From Flavobacteriaceae bacterium 3519-10 (lineage in GTDB: Bacteria; Bacteroidota; Bacteroidia; Flavobacteriales; Weeksellaceae): a DNA stretch of 64,000 nucleotides. The stretch spans positions 1,932,342 to 1,996,341 of the forward strand of contig CP001673.1 in NCBI GenBank assembly GCA_000023725.1. Reading direction: 5' to 3'. Each line of letters starts with the position of its first letter. Position 1 is the stretch's first letter. The translations under genes and the position numbers were made by a program. The notes beneath the pieces were generated by a model. The model searched no databases and had not been told where the DNA came from. It worked only from the letters and a program-made list of their open reading frames with translations. Shown here one piece after another: positions 1-9,202 of the stretch.

Positions 1-1021
1 GATTGTAGCCCGTGCGCTGGCTTTGCCAGATGAAATCGGTATTCGAATTCGGGAAGAACATCAGTTGATGCTGCGGCTCGACATACTGCTCAGATTTTTC
101 TTCGAACAGCGTTTTCATCAGCGTGCCCGTGGCGGCGTCGTACTGATTCATTTTTAAATGATTCTGGTCCCGGTTCAGCACACCTACAAAAATATACTTA
201 GAGTCGGGGCTCCAGGTTACCGCTGTTAGATACTGTTCCTTATCGCCTTCAATGTTCAGAAATGTTGTTTTCTGTGCATTGATATCGTAAACACCCAAGG
301 TTACGTGGTGAGAAGTACTGCCCGCCATCGGATATTTGATGTTGGTATTTTTGGCCGGCGTTACAGACCAGTCGATTACCGGATAATCCGTCACCATCGT
401 TTCATCCATCCTGTAGAACGCGATTTTAGCTGAATTGGGCGCGGCAAAAATACCACCGCTGATTCCGAATTCACTGCGGTGCACCGCCTGGCCGTTTACG
501 ATATGCTCGTTTTCGTCGCTGGTAATTGCGACGGTTTTTCCGTTTCTGTTCAGAAAAAGATTGTTCTTTACGGTATAGGCGATCGATTTGTTATCGGCTA
601 ACACCTGAATATTTTCGGCACCGTCATTCAAAGCCGTCCATTCGGAGGTCTTCCAGTCGTTCCCTGATTTTTCGAGCCTGTAATATTTACCCTTTTGCGA
701 GAAATAACCTTGGGTGCGGCTCGTGAACTTAACCGGCGGCAAAGCATTGAATTTCTGCTCTGCAGAAAGATTTTTATTGATTTGATACAGGGAAACCAGT
801 GTATCCTGTTTCATGCTTTGCATTTCGGTGATCAGATAGCCGTTTTTCGTGCCCTGAACATACGACTTAGCGTCATCATTCCACGAGAACTGAGAGATGC
901 TTTTTACGGCAAGATTACTGCGCAAGCCATTAACGGCTTCTGCCATCGTATATTTTTGGTTTTGCGCAGCCAGTAAACCACTAAAACCTAGGAATACAAG
1001 GGATAAATGTGAGAATTTCAT
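1..1021 (-). CDS. Dipeptidyl peptidase IV (S9B), N-terminal part only
   Basis: Begins at the ATG complementary to 1019-1021 and stays open to the left edge, so about 340 N-terminal residues are visible and the catalytic domain is outside the window. A signal peptide ending near SGLLAAQ implies export. The following sequence looks like a DPP IV beta-propeller: the stretch HRSEFGISGGIF followed by FYRMDETMVTDYPVIDW near residue 200 is the strongly conserved family motif, and SWSPDSKYIF-type blade repeats and a YVEPQH segment follow. The family removes Xaa-Pro dipeptides from peptides in the periplasm, serving peptide nutrition. The Ser-Asp-His triad cannot be checked here. It is transcribed away from the window and no upstream partner is close. 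Family assignment is confident; completeness is unknown. Confidence 0.88.
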   Translation of the reverse strand, partial: MKFSHLSLVFLGFSGLLAAQNQKYTMAEAVNGLRSNLAVKSISQFSWNDDAKSYVQGTKNGYLITEMQSMKQDTLVSLYQINKNLSAEQKFNALPPVKFTSRTQGYFSQKGKYYRLEKSGNDWKTSEWTALNDGAENIQVLADNKSIAYTVKNNLFLNRNGKTVAITSDENEHIVNGQAVHRSEFGISGGIFAAPNSAKIAFYRMDETMVTDYPVIDWSVTPAKNTNIKYPMAGSTSHHVTLGVYDINAQKTTFLNIEGDKEQYLTAVTWSPDSKYIFVGVLNRDQNHLKMNQYDAATGTLMKTLFEEKSEQYVEPQHQLMFFPNSNTDFIWQSQRTGYN

Positions 1022-1074
1022 TGTCTTATTTTAAGCTTTAAAAATAAGAAATAAAATTGAATTGTTAAAAAATG

Positions 1075-1782
1075 TTAATTTGGATGAAAGCGGTAAATAG
1101 AAACGAACGGATCTACGGTTGATTTTGTCTGGTTCCACCTATATTGGTGCGTCCAGTAGGCAATTTTCATCGAAATAATACCCAGTCCCGCCCCAAAAAG
1201 AACATCGGAGATATAGTGTTTATCATTGGCCATCCGCATGATACCAATACCCGTTGCAAAACCGTATGAAACGTAAGGCACCCAGCGGTGATTTTCGCCA
1301 TACTCAATTGAAAGCATCGTCGCACCAGCGAACGCGTTGGCGGTGTGGCCGGAGGGAAATGAAAAGGCTGTACCGTCAGGGCGCGGCTTTTTAAGTGTTT
1401 TCTTTAATGCGTAAACCAATCCAAGATTCAGAACCTGACCTTTTATGAGTATTGCGGTGCGGTTTTGCCAGTCGGTTCGTGGTTGCATTCCGGCCCATTC
1501 AAAGCCGTAAACTGCGGCCACTGGCGCAAACTGGGCATAATCGTCAAGATGGTTTCCAAAGCCTAAGATATCGGAAGTCTCACTTCCGCTGTTTTCAATA
1601 TCAATCGCCTGGACGCGGTCGTAATCAAATAAAATTCCGGCAGTCATCAAAACTGCCGGAATATAAATTTTTTGGGTTTTAAACCCGAAAGGTTGATTGT
1701 AAAGACGTAAAGAATCGCTTTTCTGAGCAAAACCACTTAGGAAACTGCAAAGGAAACACAGAAAAAAGCAGTTTTTAATCAT
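1075..1782 (-). CDS. PAP2-family phosphatase
   Basis: 235 residues with an N-terminal signal sequence (cleavage likely after FLSGFAQ). The three PAP2 signature motifs are all present: KKTLKKPRP (K-x6-RP), FPSGHTA, and RMANDKHYISD (R-x5-H-x3-D with catalytic His). Members dephosphorylate lipid phosphates such as undecaprenyl pyrophosphate, phosphatidylglycerol phosphate or phosphatidic acid at the membrane or in the periplasm; the substrate cannot be told from sequence. Hydrophobic segments around the motifs fit the integral-membrane core. It stands 51 bp downstream of the GIN-domain gene on the same strand and may share its transcript. No defect is seen. Confidence 0.88.
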   Translation of the reverse strand: MIKNCFFLCFLCSFLSGFAQKSDSLRLYNQPFGFKTQKIYIPAVLMTAGILFDYDRVQAIDIENSGSETSDILGFGNHLDDYAQFAPVAAVYGFEWAGMQPRTDWQNRTAILIKGQVLNLGLVYALKKTLKKPRPDGTAFSFPSGHTANAFAGATMLSIEYGENHRWVPYVSYGFATGIGIMRMANDKHYISDVLFGAGLGIISMKIAYWTHQYRWNQTKSTVDPFVSIYRFHPN

Positions 1783-1833
1783 CAGTGCAAGTTAATCGTT
1801 TTTCTCAATACAACCCGCCAGCGGTTCTGTGGA

Positions 1834-2496
1834 TTATCTGAAGTTAATTTTACCTCCGATCACGTTTTTCACTTTACGGTCTTCGGGATCACCAAAGACA
1901 TCGATTATTCCGCCCGCGCGTGTCGTTGCGTTCACCGATCCTGTGGCGGTTACAACAGCTACACCACCAGCATTAGCCGTAACTTTGGTGTTTTCCGACT
2001 CCACGGTTTCACCAAAATACTTTCCGCCTGAATTGACGATCACATCCTGATTATCCGCAATTCCTGTAAGTTTAATCTCTCCCGCAGAATTGGTTTTAAT
2101 GTTAAGTTTCGACGTATTCACGGGCAGTTCAATTACAGAACCTTCGTTGGAAACCAGGGTAAGCATTTTCGAATCGAGCTCATTTTCTGATGAAACGCTT
2201 GACCCCTGACTGGCCTGGATATCGTTCAGGTTTTCGTAATACACCTTTACCGAAGTATTATTACCCTGCAGGATTTTAGCCGGCGCCATACGGATCTTCA
2301 GTTCGCCGTTTTTATTGACGATTTCTACATCCGGATCATCATTCTCGAGCACTACCCTGCTGTTATCCGACTGGATGAGCGTCACTTTAATCTTATCATA
2401 CACTTTAAGCGACGAAAATTCACCTACATTCCGGGCAGTCTGTGCCAACGCAAACTGCGCGGCCACTAACAGAAAACTTCCTAATACTTTCTTCAT
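1834..2496 (-). CDS. Head GIN domain protein (DUF2807)
   Basis: 220 residues: signal peptide (MKKVLGSFLLVAAQFALAQ) followed by a mature region made of regular beta-strand repeats rich in Asn, Gly, Ser and Thr, with the DUF2807 opening SSLKVYDKIKVTLIQ. The fold expected is a right-handed beta-helix or adhesin-like sheet in the periplasm or on the outer surface. The family is very common in Bacteroidota and has no settled function. It lies 60 bp downstream of cinA and 51 bp upstream of the PAP2 gene, all on the minus strand, but nothing links the three in function. Identity as a GIN-domain protein is well supported; its role is unknown. Confidence 0.85.
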   Translation of the reverse strand: MKKVLGSFLLVAAQFALAQTARNVGEFSSLKVYDKIKVTLIQSDNSRVVLENDDPDVEIVNKNGELKIRMAPAKILQGNNTSVKVYYENLNDIQASQGSSVSSENELDSKMLTLVSNEGSVIELPVNTSKLNIKTNSAGEIKLTGIADNQDVIVNSGGKYFGETVESENTKVTANAGGVAVVTATGSVNATTRAGGIIDVFGDPEDRKVKNVIGGKINFR

Positions 2497-2556
2497 TGTT
2501 TTTTATTTTACTCCTGAACAAACGGTTTCAGGACGGTTTTATTTCTTTTTTAAGTT

Positions 2557-3804
2557 TTAAACTTTCAGTAACAGCGAAACCAGATCCTGCAAAACACGCT
2601 GCGATACAAAGGCTGCAAAATCATTACGCTCCATGTGAGGAAGATACAGACGGTTGGTCTGCTCCACGTCTTTAATCCGAACAGAATAATACACGGTTCC
2701 AATTTCATTATTAAATTCATCGGAGTTCGGCCCTGCGACGCCCGTCGTAGATAATGCAATATCGGTTTTAAACAACTGCTGACATCCGCTGCTCATTTCC
2801 TGAGCTACCTCAGCGGATACAACTGTATGATTCTGAATGGTTTCGGGATTTACATCCAACAGTGCGATCTTTTGATGATAATCATAGGCAACCACGGATC
2901 CCGTAAAATAGGCCGAACTTCCGGATACTGAAGTGATCAGTCGCGACAGTTCTCCGCCCGTACAGCTTTCGGCAACGGACAGCGTCAAATTCCGGCTGGT
3001 GAGCATTTCTTTCAAGATTTCCTGGATATCATTCCCATCCCATGCAATTACGTGACCGCCGATTATAGGTTTAAGTTTTTCAGCCTCGGCGTCAAGTTGA
3101 TTTTCGAGTTGTGCCGCGTCGTCTCCCACCGCCGTAAGGCGCAGCTTCACTCGGTTTCCTACGGGAAGGTAAGACAGCGAAATATTTGCAGGAAGCGCGA
3201 GCTCCCAATTTTCGATCGTGAGCGCGAGCAGGCTTTCGGGGAAATCAACAACAGAGATTATTCTCGAAGTGATATGGTTTAAAGCATACTTTTTACGCAG
3301 ATACGGCAAAATTTTATCTTTTAGCAGTGGTTTCACCTCGTAAGGAACGCCCGGCAGACAAATTGCGGTTTTTCCGTTTTTTTGAATCATCTGGCACGGC
3401 GCCGTACCGTTCTCGTTCTGGAAAACATGCGCCTTTGAAAGTACAACTGCCTGATCTTTATTGATTTCAATTAAATGTTCGCGCTTCCGCTTGATCATTA
3501 AATTTTTCAGATGCTCGAAAGTGGCGTCATCAAGTTTCAGTTCGTCATCAAAATATTCGGCAAAAGCGGTCTTTGTTCTGTCGTCTTTTGTGGGACCGAG
3601 CCCGCCGGTAGTGATGATTAAATCGGTAATTCCGAAGCCTTCAGCAAGCGCCTGCCTGATCGAAGGAATCTCATCGGCAACCGTTAAAATCTTCAAAACA
3701 GGAATCCCAATGCTTTTTAGCTGTTGGGCAATAAAGTTAGAATTACTGTCGAGCGTATTTCCGGACAGAATTTCGTCTCCGATCGTGATGAGAACTGCTT
3801 TCAT
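2557..3804 (-). CDS. cinA: CinA-family protein (MoaB-like plus NMN amidohydrolase-like)
   Basis: 415 residues with the usual two-domain CinA layout. The N-terminal domain (about 1-170) is MoaB/MogA-like: it begins MKAVLITIGDEILSGNTLDSN and carries the TTGGLGPTKDD motif. The C-terminal domain (about 255-415) has the AESCTGGELSRLIT motif and TGVAGP typical of PncC nicotinamide-mononucleotide deamidases. In the wider family it takes part in pyridine-nucleotide salvage (ADP-ribose pyrophosphatase and NMN deamidase); the competence link is historical. Length is normal. It starts a short minus-strand run with the GIN and PAP2 genes. No promoter matching the full TAnnTTTG consensus was found, only TATATTTA about 20 bp upstream. 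Confidence 0.93.
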   Translation of the reverse strand: MKAVLITIGDEILSGNTLDSNSNFIAQQLKSIGIPVLKILTVADEIPSIRQALAEGFGITDLIITTGGLGPTKDDRTKTAFAEYFDDELKLDDATFEHLKNLMIKRKREHLIEINKDQAVVLSKAHVFQNENGTAPCQMIQKNGKTAICLPGVPYEVKPLLKDKILPYLRKKYALNHITSRIISVVDFPESLLALTIENWELALPANISLSYLPVGNRVKLRLTAVGDDAAQLENQLDAEAEKLKPIIGGHVIAWDGNDIQEILKEMLTSRNLTLSVAESCTGGELSRLITSVSGSSAYFTGSVVAYDYHQKIALLDVNPETIQNHTVVSAEVAQEMSSGCQQLFKTDIALSTTGVAGPNSDEFNNEIGTVYYSVRIKDVEQTNRLYLPHMERNDFAAFVSQRVLQDLVSLLLKV

Positions 3805-3883
3805 TTACTTTTTTAAAGGTTTAAATATAGTCATTTTAAGAGCCATTAAGATGATTAAAACCGCGAATTAATGAGTTTAAACA

Positions 3884-3914
3884 TAAAAAAAACGCCCTCG
3901 TAAAAGGCGCTTTA
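3884..3914 (-). terminator. Imperfect hairpin after the lipocalin gene
   Basis: Arms around 3889-3896 and 3906-3913 (AACGCC against GGCGCTT) with one internal mismatch, followed on the minus strand by a run of T (A-run 3884-3892 on plus). It lies about 20 bp beyond the lipocalin stop codon. The stem is short, so this is only a likely terminator. Confidence 0.5.
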
Positions 3915-3933
3915 TAAAATGCTGTATACTTTT

Positions 3934-4473
3934 CTAATCATGTTTTACCCACACCAGATCTGCGGTGTTGTAGCCGATGCTCTTTGCTTTCTGCAGAAAA
4001 CGCTGTTTAATATCTTCCGGAACTGTTTTTTCGCGCGATAATATCCAAAGGTTTTTGAGGCTGTCGCCTGCTACCAAAGCATATCTGTAATCTTCATCAA
4101 TGTCAATTACATTATAGCCGGCCCAAATTGGCTTAAAAAAGGAAACTTTCAACTCGCCAACATTTTCAGAACCCCGAAAACGCGCTTCACCCACACTTTG
4201 TTTCTGCTCTTTTTTAACGTAATCGTAACCCTGATTATCTACTTTGATATGGCCGTTGTCTTTGGTGGAATATTCTGCGGTAACATTATTGAGGTTTTTC
4301 TCAAAACGGAAATCGAGTCTCGCGATTTCATACCATTTTCCGAGATATTTATCGGCGTTGAAATTTTGCACCGCGGTAGCTCCTTTTGGGATGCCCGCCG
4401 AACATGAATTTAAAATAAGCACTCCTAAAATCCCTACCGAAAGCGGCAGAATAGTTCTTGTAAGCGTATTCAT
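3934..4473 (-). CDS. Lipocalin-family lipoprotein (Blc-like)
   Basis: 179 residues from the ATG at 4473; a longer frame from a TTG at 4497 would overlap the pdeM stop and adds residues before the signal peptide, so the ATG is preferred. A lipobox (LILNSC, Cys about 23) marks it as a membrane-anchored lipoprotein. The lipocalin signature GKWYEIARLDFRFEKN follows the anchor directly, and the pattern of strands and the late WILSREKTV block match bacterial lipocalin (Blc). Family members bind lysophospholipids or other lipids at the outer membrane, often under envelope stress. It starts 17 bp after pdeM, so it may be the last gene of the repair operon transcript, though no functional link is evident. 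Confidence 0.88.
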   Translation of the reverse strand: MNTLTRTILPLSVGILGVLILNSCSAGIPKGATAVQNFNADKYLGKWYEIARLDFRFEKNLNNVTAEYSTKDNGHIKVDNQGYDYVKKEQKQSVGEARFRGSENVGELKVSFFKPIWAGYNVIDIDEDYRYALVAGDSLKNLWILSREKTVPEDIKQRFLQKAKSIGYNTADLVWVKHD

Positions 4474-4490
4474 ATGATTTATTTTTGCGC

Positions 4491-5135
4491 TTAGCAATCA
4501 AATATAGTGCCTTCGGTAAACGCAATATTTTGGAAACCGGTGTTGAGCGTTCTGGTATCGAGACCTGTAAATTTGCTGAATGCGGGTAGAATAATCTGTG
4601 AATCCGACACCGCATAACACGGCAGTTTAATGATTTGCCGGCCGCGCCCCGCGAGCACGACACCCGGATGAATATGCCCGGACACCGTGAAACCGCCGTC
4701 TTTTATTTCAGGCTCGTGGATAAATGTAAAAGGAGGAATTTCGAGCACCGCATCAATCGTGCTGATGCAGTTATCTTCATAAAATTTCTTCGGTACACGA
4801 TCGTGATTGCCTTTGATCAGGATAATTTCTATCTGATTAAATTTTTCGCGCCAGGTGCAGAAAATCTCGAGATCGCTGTTGTAGCCTGCATGGAAAAGAT
4901 CGCCCACGATAATCAGTTTTTTGACACTGAAATGACGGATGAGTTTCTCGAGAACTTCAAGGTCGTCAACCAAAATCTGTGAGGGAACTGCGATGCCGCT
5001 TTTACGGAAGTGCGCGGATTTACCAACATGTAAATCGCTGATGATCAACGCATTTTCACGTTTCCAAAACATGGCTTTCCGGTTGGTGAAAATTAAATGT
5101 TCGTTCCGGATGGTTTTTTCTAAGGTCTTTATCAT
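4491..5135 (-). CDS. pdeM: Ligase-associated metallophosphoesterase PdeM
   Basis: 214-residue calcineurin-type phosphoesterase. All metal-binding motifs are visible: IISDLHVGKSAHFR (DxH), VGDLFHAG (GDxxH), KGNHDR (GNHD) and SGHIHPG (GHxH). This form is the MPE member of the four-protein bacterial Lhr/LIG/Exo/MPE set thought to act in DNA repair. It follows the Lhr-like helicase by 28 bp and, with the ligase and MBL exonuclease, forms a single minus-strand operon. In this family the enzyme cleaves phosphodiesters with manganese; its natural DNA substrate is not settled. Length and motifs are intact. Confidence 0.92.
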   Translation of the reverse strand: MIKTLEKTIRNEHLIFTNRKAMFWKRENALIISDLHVGKSAHFRKSGIAVPSQILVDDLEVLEKLIRHFSVKKLIIVGDLFHAGYNSDLEIFCTWREKFNQIEIILIKGNHDRVPKKFYEDNCISTIDAVLEIPPFTFIHEPEIKDGGFTVSGHIHPGVVLAGRGRQIIKLPCYAVSDSQIILPAFSKFTGLDTRTLNTGFQNIAFTEGTIFDC

Positions 5136-5163
5136 AGTTCAGGAAGCTCCGTCTTCATTATCG

Positions 5164-7620
5164 TCAGCTGTTGATCGCGCGCTTCATCGATTCTTTCTGA
5201 AGCCGCAATATCCGTGAATCCAAATCTTCGCTGGTTAGGCTTTGGCGCAGGCTGTCGACTTTTATAGGGAAACTGAGCGGCGTAAATGCGTTTGCAAATT
5301 TCAGGATAATTTTGGACTTCGCAATCCTTTTGAAAGCGTTCATCAGACGGTGCTCATCAATCTGCTGGTTAAAAACCTCGGCGTAGGCCTGCCTGAACAG
5401 TAGATTTTCCGGATTGTAATCTTCGAAAACATTAAAAATAAGTCCGGAGCTGGCCTGAAGGCTTTTATTATTTTTCTGAATTCCGGGATAGTTCTGCACC
5501 ACCATTCCGGAAATCACAGCGATATCGCGGAACTTCCGCCGCGCCATTTCGGTCGCGTTTACACTGCTCATCACATCCTGTATTAAATTATCTTTCGTCA
5601 GTATTTTCTTTAAAACTTCTTCGGTCACGGGTATTTCCTGCGAGCTCAAAAGTTCGAAACCATAATCGTTCATGGCCATTGAAAAGGAAATCGGCATGAT
5701 CTTCGAAATTCTGAAAGCAACCAGCGCAGCCATCACTTCGTGGATCAGACGGCCTTCGAACGGATACATAAAAAGATGATGTCCGTCGCGGGTTTCGATC
5801 AGTTCAACTAAAAATTCGTCATCTTTGGGGATGTGCGAATTACGTTGCTGGCTCACCAAAAGAGGATGAAGGAATTTGAGTTCTTTTTCTGATGATTTCG
5901 CCTGTAGTGAATCGGATAACTTGAGCCTTAAAAAATGGCTCAAATGTGAAGTGAGCGGCAGTCTGCCACCCAAGTAACTCGGAATCATGGCTTTTCCTTT
6001 TGAATTTCTTACGAAAACCGTCATCTCTTTGATGTGCGAAATCTCGAGCACGCGTCCGGCCAGTATAAACTTATCTTCTTTTTTGAGTCTTGTGATGAAG
6101 TATTCTTCAATCATACCGATATAGCCGCCACCCAGAAATTTCACTTTAAGCATGGCGTCGCTAACGATTACGCCGATATTCATTCGGTGAAGCATCGCGA
6201 TTCTGCGGCTCGTCACCTTATAAATTCCGTTTTCGATGGAAACCTTGCGGTACTCTTCATAATTCTTCAGCGCGCCGCCGCCAACGGTAATAAACTGCAG
6301 CAGACTCTGCCAGTCATCAGGCGTAATTTCCGAGAATGCAAAGGTTGATTTTATACGCGGAAACAGAGCTTTTTCGTCGAAACCATCGCCCACAGCCAGT
6401 GTCATTAGAAATTGGATAAGCACATCAAAAGACATTACCACAGGCGTGCGCGGCTCGATAACTTTCTGCTTCACGGCTTCTTTAAGTGCCGAAACCTCGA
6501 TGAGTTCAAGTGAATGTGTCGGCACAAAATAAATTTTCGAGGTTTCGAAAGGTGAATGCCCGCTTCTACCCGCGCGTTGCAGAAACCGCGCTACGCCCTT
6601 GCTAGAACCGATCTGAATAACCGTATCAACCGGTTTAAAATCAACACCCAAATCCAGTGAAGAAGTTGAAATCACGGCTTTAAGATATCCTGAACTCAAA
6701 TTTTCCTCGATCCAGATTCTTAGCTCGCGATCAATAGAACTGTGATGAATAGCGATCTGCCCGGCAAAATCCGGATATTCTTTAAGTAAGAGCTGGTACC
6801 ACATTTCGGCCTGACTTCTTGTGTTGGTGAAGACCAGCGTGGTTTGGCTTTGCAGAATCACGGGCACTACTTTATCGACCAGTTTGGCTCCAAGATGGCC
6901 GGCCCAGGGCAAAACTTCAACCTCATCAGGAAAGATTGAAATGATGTCAATTTTCTTTTTTTCTTTCGCAACGACTTTTGTTTTCTTTAAATCGTAAGGA
7001 ATCAAAACCTCCAGTGCTTCATCGAGATTGCCAATGGTCGCCGTAATGCCCCAAATTTTAATTGAATTTTGGTAACTCAGAATCTGAGACAGCGCCAACT
7101 CAACAAGCACGCCTCTTTTCGAACCGATGAGTTCGTGCCATTCGTCGATGGCTACACATTTAAGACTTTTGAAAAACCGCTGGTTATTTTTCTGCGCTAA
7201 CAGTAGTTGCAGACTTTCCGGCGTGATGATCAGGATTTCGGGCATTTTCTTTGTTTGTGAAACGCGTTCTGCCTGCGGTGTATCGCCGTTCCGTACAGAA
7301 ACTTTCCAGTCGAGCCCAATTTCGTCAATTGCTTCAGTCATTGCCTTCGCGATATCTTTAGCCAAAGCCCGTAACGGCGTAATCCACAGGAGCTGCAGGC
7401 CGTCTTTGTAGTTCCCGGGACGGTTAAGAAAATCTGTAATCACCGCCAGAAAAACCGAATACGTTTTGCCGAAACCCGTTGGCGCCACCACCATTCCGCT
7501 GTAGCCTCTGCCGAATTTTTCCCAGGTTTCCCTCTGAAAACTGAAAGGCGTGAAACCCTTCGCAGCCAACCAGCGCTCCACAATACCGTATCCTTCGGAT
7601 TCAAGAAATTTACCGGCCAT
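5164..7620 (-). CDS. Ligase-associated DEXH-box helicase (Lhr-Core type)
   Basis: 818 residues, the size of Lhr-Core helicases rather than full-length Lhr (about 1500). Motif I is PTGFGKT (about 46-52), the Walker B/DExH is DEWHEL, motif III is TATIG, and the helicase C domain carries STSSLDLGVDF and QRAGRSGHS. The C-terminal third should hold the winged helix and the beta-barrel of Lhr-Core. It uses ATP to move 3'-5' along DNA and unwind RNA:DNA or DNA duplexes. Its ATG overlaps the last base of the ligase stop codon (TGATG at 7618-7622), so translation is probably coupled. Assignment rests on motifs and on the surrounding cluster. Confidence 0.93.
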   Translation of the reverse strand: MAGKFLESEGYGIVERWLAAKGFTPFSFQRETWEKFGRGYSGMVVAPTGFGKTYSVFLAVITDFLNRPGNYKDGLQLLWITPLRALAKDIAKAMTEAIDEIGLDWKVSVRNGDTPQAERVSQTKKMPEILIITPESLQLLLAQKNNQRFFKSLKCVAIDEWHELIGSKRGVLVELALSQILSYQNSIKIWGITATIGNLDEALEVLIPYDLKKTKVVAKEKKKIDIISIFPDEVEVLPWAGHLGAKLVDKVVPVILQSQTTLVFTNTRSQAEMWYQLLLKEYPDFAGQIAIHHSSIDRELRIWIEENLSSGYLKAVISTSSLDLGVDFKPVDTVIQIGSSKGVARFLQRAGRSGHSPFETSKIYFVPTHSLELIEVSALKEAVKQKVIEPRTPVVMSFDVLIQFLMTLAVGDGFDEKALFPRIKSTFAFSEITPDDWQSLLQFITVGGGALKNYEEYRKVSIENGIYKVTSRRIAMLHRMNIGVIVSDAMLKVKFLGGGYIGMIEEYFITRLKKEDKFILAGRVLEISHIKEMTVFVRNSKGKAMIPSYLGGRLPLTSHLSHFLRLKLSDSLQAKSSEKELKFLHPLLVSQQRNSHIPKDDEFLVELIETRDGHHLFMYPFEGRLIHEVMAALVAFRISKIMPISFSMAMNDYGFELLSSQEIPVTEEVLKKILTKDNLIQDVMSSVNATEMARRKFRDIAVISGMVVQNYPGIQKNNKSLQASSGLIFNVFEDYNPENLLFRQAYAEVFNQQIDEHRLMNAFKRIAKSKIILKFANAFTPLSFPIKVDSLRQSLTSEDLDSRILRLQKESMKRAINS

Positions 7621-9200
7621 CAGCGGATTAGTTTTTTCACTTCTTCAATATCATCGATTTCATCAGCTTTTTTATCGCGACGCCACCGCAGAATTCGCGG
7701 AAAACGCAATGCGACGCCACTTTTATGCCTGTTGCTGAGACCAATTCCTTCAAACGCGATTTCGAATACAAGCTCAGGTTTCACAGTGCGCACGGGCCCG
7801 AACTTCTCGAGTGAATTTTTGGTTACAAAACGGCTGACTTCCATTATTTCTTTGTCGGTTAGGCCCGAATAGGCTTTGGCAACGGTAACCAGCTGGTCTT
7901 CTTTTTTCACCGCAAAAGTATAATCGGTGTAATAGCCGCTGCGTCGTCCACTGCCTTTTTGGGCATAGATCAGCACCGCGTCGATGGTAAGTGGATCAAC
8001 TTTCCACTTCCACCAGTCGCCTTTTTTACGGCCTGAATGATACAGAGATTCTTTATGTTTAAGCATCAGGCCTTCGCTGTTGTTCAACCTCGAATTATCG
8101 CGTACTTCCACGAGGTCTTCCCACTTTTGAAACGGCACGATGTCGGAAAGTGTAATGTTTTCGGGTGCCTGGCTGTGGATCAGCTCTTCGAGAATCTTTC
8201 TGCGGTATGTCAGCGGTTTACCTCGTAAATCCTCATCATCGCGCTCAAGAATATCGTAGGCAAAAACTTTTACCGGAATTTCCTTCAGCATTTTTGCACT
8301 AATGGTCTTACGGTTGAGCCGCTTTTGCAGTTCATTGAAATTAAGTACGCCTTTCTCCGTCACGGCCAGAATTTCGCCGTCGATAACGAAGTTGCCCGTC
8401 ATTTTTTCAAGAGCTGAAACAATTTCAGGGAACTGCGGAGTAACAAGTTCCTCACCGCGCGACCAGATAAAAACTTCGTCGTTGCGACGTATCAGTTGCC
8501 CGCGGATTCCGTCCCATTTATATTCAGCCTGCCATTCTGCGGGGTCGCCGAGCTCATCGGTTTCCTTTTCGAGCGGATATGCAAGGCAGAACGGATAAGG
8601 TTTGGAATTATCAGGATTGATGTTGATGCCGGCGATTAAGTCTTCAAAATTAATTTCATTGATGTCCCATTTGCCCATAATGCTGTGCATCAGCTGGCTG
8701 GAATCTATTTCGGAGTATTTTGAGAGCGCACTGATCAGAAGTTTTTTTGAAACCCCGATGCGGAAACTTCCGCCAATGAGTTTATTGAAGATAAACCGTT
8801 CGGTGTAATCGAGGCCGTTCCAGGATTCGGTGACGTAGGCTTTCTTTTCCGCTTCGGTTTTATGGGCAAGATCACCCAGTTCATCCATCCACTGCGACAG
8901 CGATTTGCTGATGTCGTTTTGAGGCGGCGGAAGTATGAGTGAAATGGTTTCGCCGAGATCGCCGACTGAGGAATAACTTTCTAGAAAAAGCCATTCAGGC
9001 AGCTGAATAATCTCGAGCGCCCATTGTCTCAGCAAATTGGTATTTACTGGACGTTTCGGCCGTTTACCTGTGAAAAGTGCGAGAAACCACAGCTTGTCAT
9101 TCTCCGGAGCGGTGCGCAGATAATGCACCATCGCATCAACTTTAGCGGTGGTTTTATTACTGCTTTCGAGGGATGATATGAGTTCTGCAAAATGCTTCAT
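7620..9200 (-). CDS. ATP-dependent DNA ligase of the Lhr-associated cluster
   Basis: 526-residue ATP-dependent ligase with three domains: N-terminal DNA-binding domain (1-200), adenylyltransferase domain with the nucleotidyl lysine in EYKWDGIRGQ (motif I), GEILAV (motif III), SEGLMLKHK (motif IV) and WWKWKVDP (motif V), and a C-terminal OB fold. It seals nicks in duplex DNA. This is separate from the NAD-dependent LigA that every such bacterium needs, so it is a repair enzyme rather than the replicative ligase. It sits 2 bp after the MBL exonuclease gene and overlaps the helicase gene by one base. All catalytic motifs appear intact. Confidence 0.94.
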   Translation of the reverse strand: MKHFAELISSLESSNKTTAKVDAMVHYLRTAPENDKLWFLALFTGKRPKRPVNTNLLRQWALEIIQLPEWLFLESYSSVGDLGETISLILPPPQNDISKSLSQWMDELGDLAHKTEAEKKAYVTESWNGLDYTERFIFNKLIGGSFRIGVSKKLLISALSKYSEIDSSQLMHSIMGKWDINEINFEDLIAGININPDNSKPYPFCLAYPLEKETDELGDPAEWQAEYKWDGIRGQLIRRNDEVFIWSRGEELVTPQFPEIVSALEKMTGNFVIDGEILAVTEKGVLNFNELQKRLNRKTISAKMLKEIPVKVFAYDILERDDEDLRGKPLTYRRKILEELIHSQAPENITLSDIVPFQKWEDLVEVRDNSRLNNSEGLMLKHKESLYHSGRKKGDWWKWKVDPLTIDAVLIYAQKGSGRRSGYYTDYTFAVKKEDQLVTVAKAYSGLTDKEIMEVSRFVTKNSLEKFGPVRTVKPELVFEIAFEGIGLSNRHKSGVALRFPRILRWRRDKKADEIDDIEEVKKLIR

Positions 9201-9202
9201 GA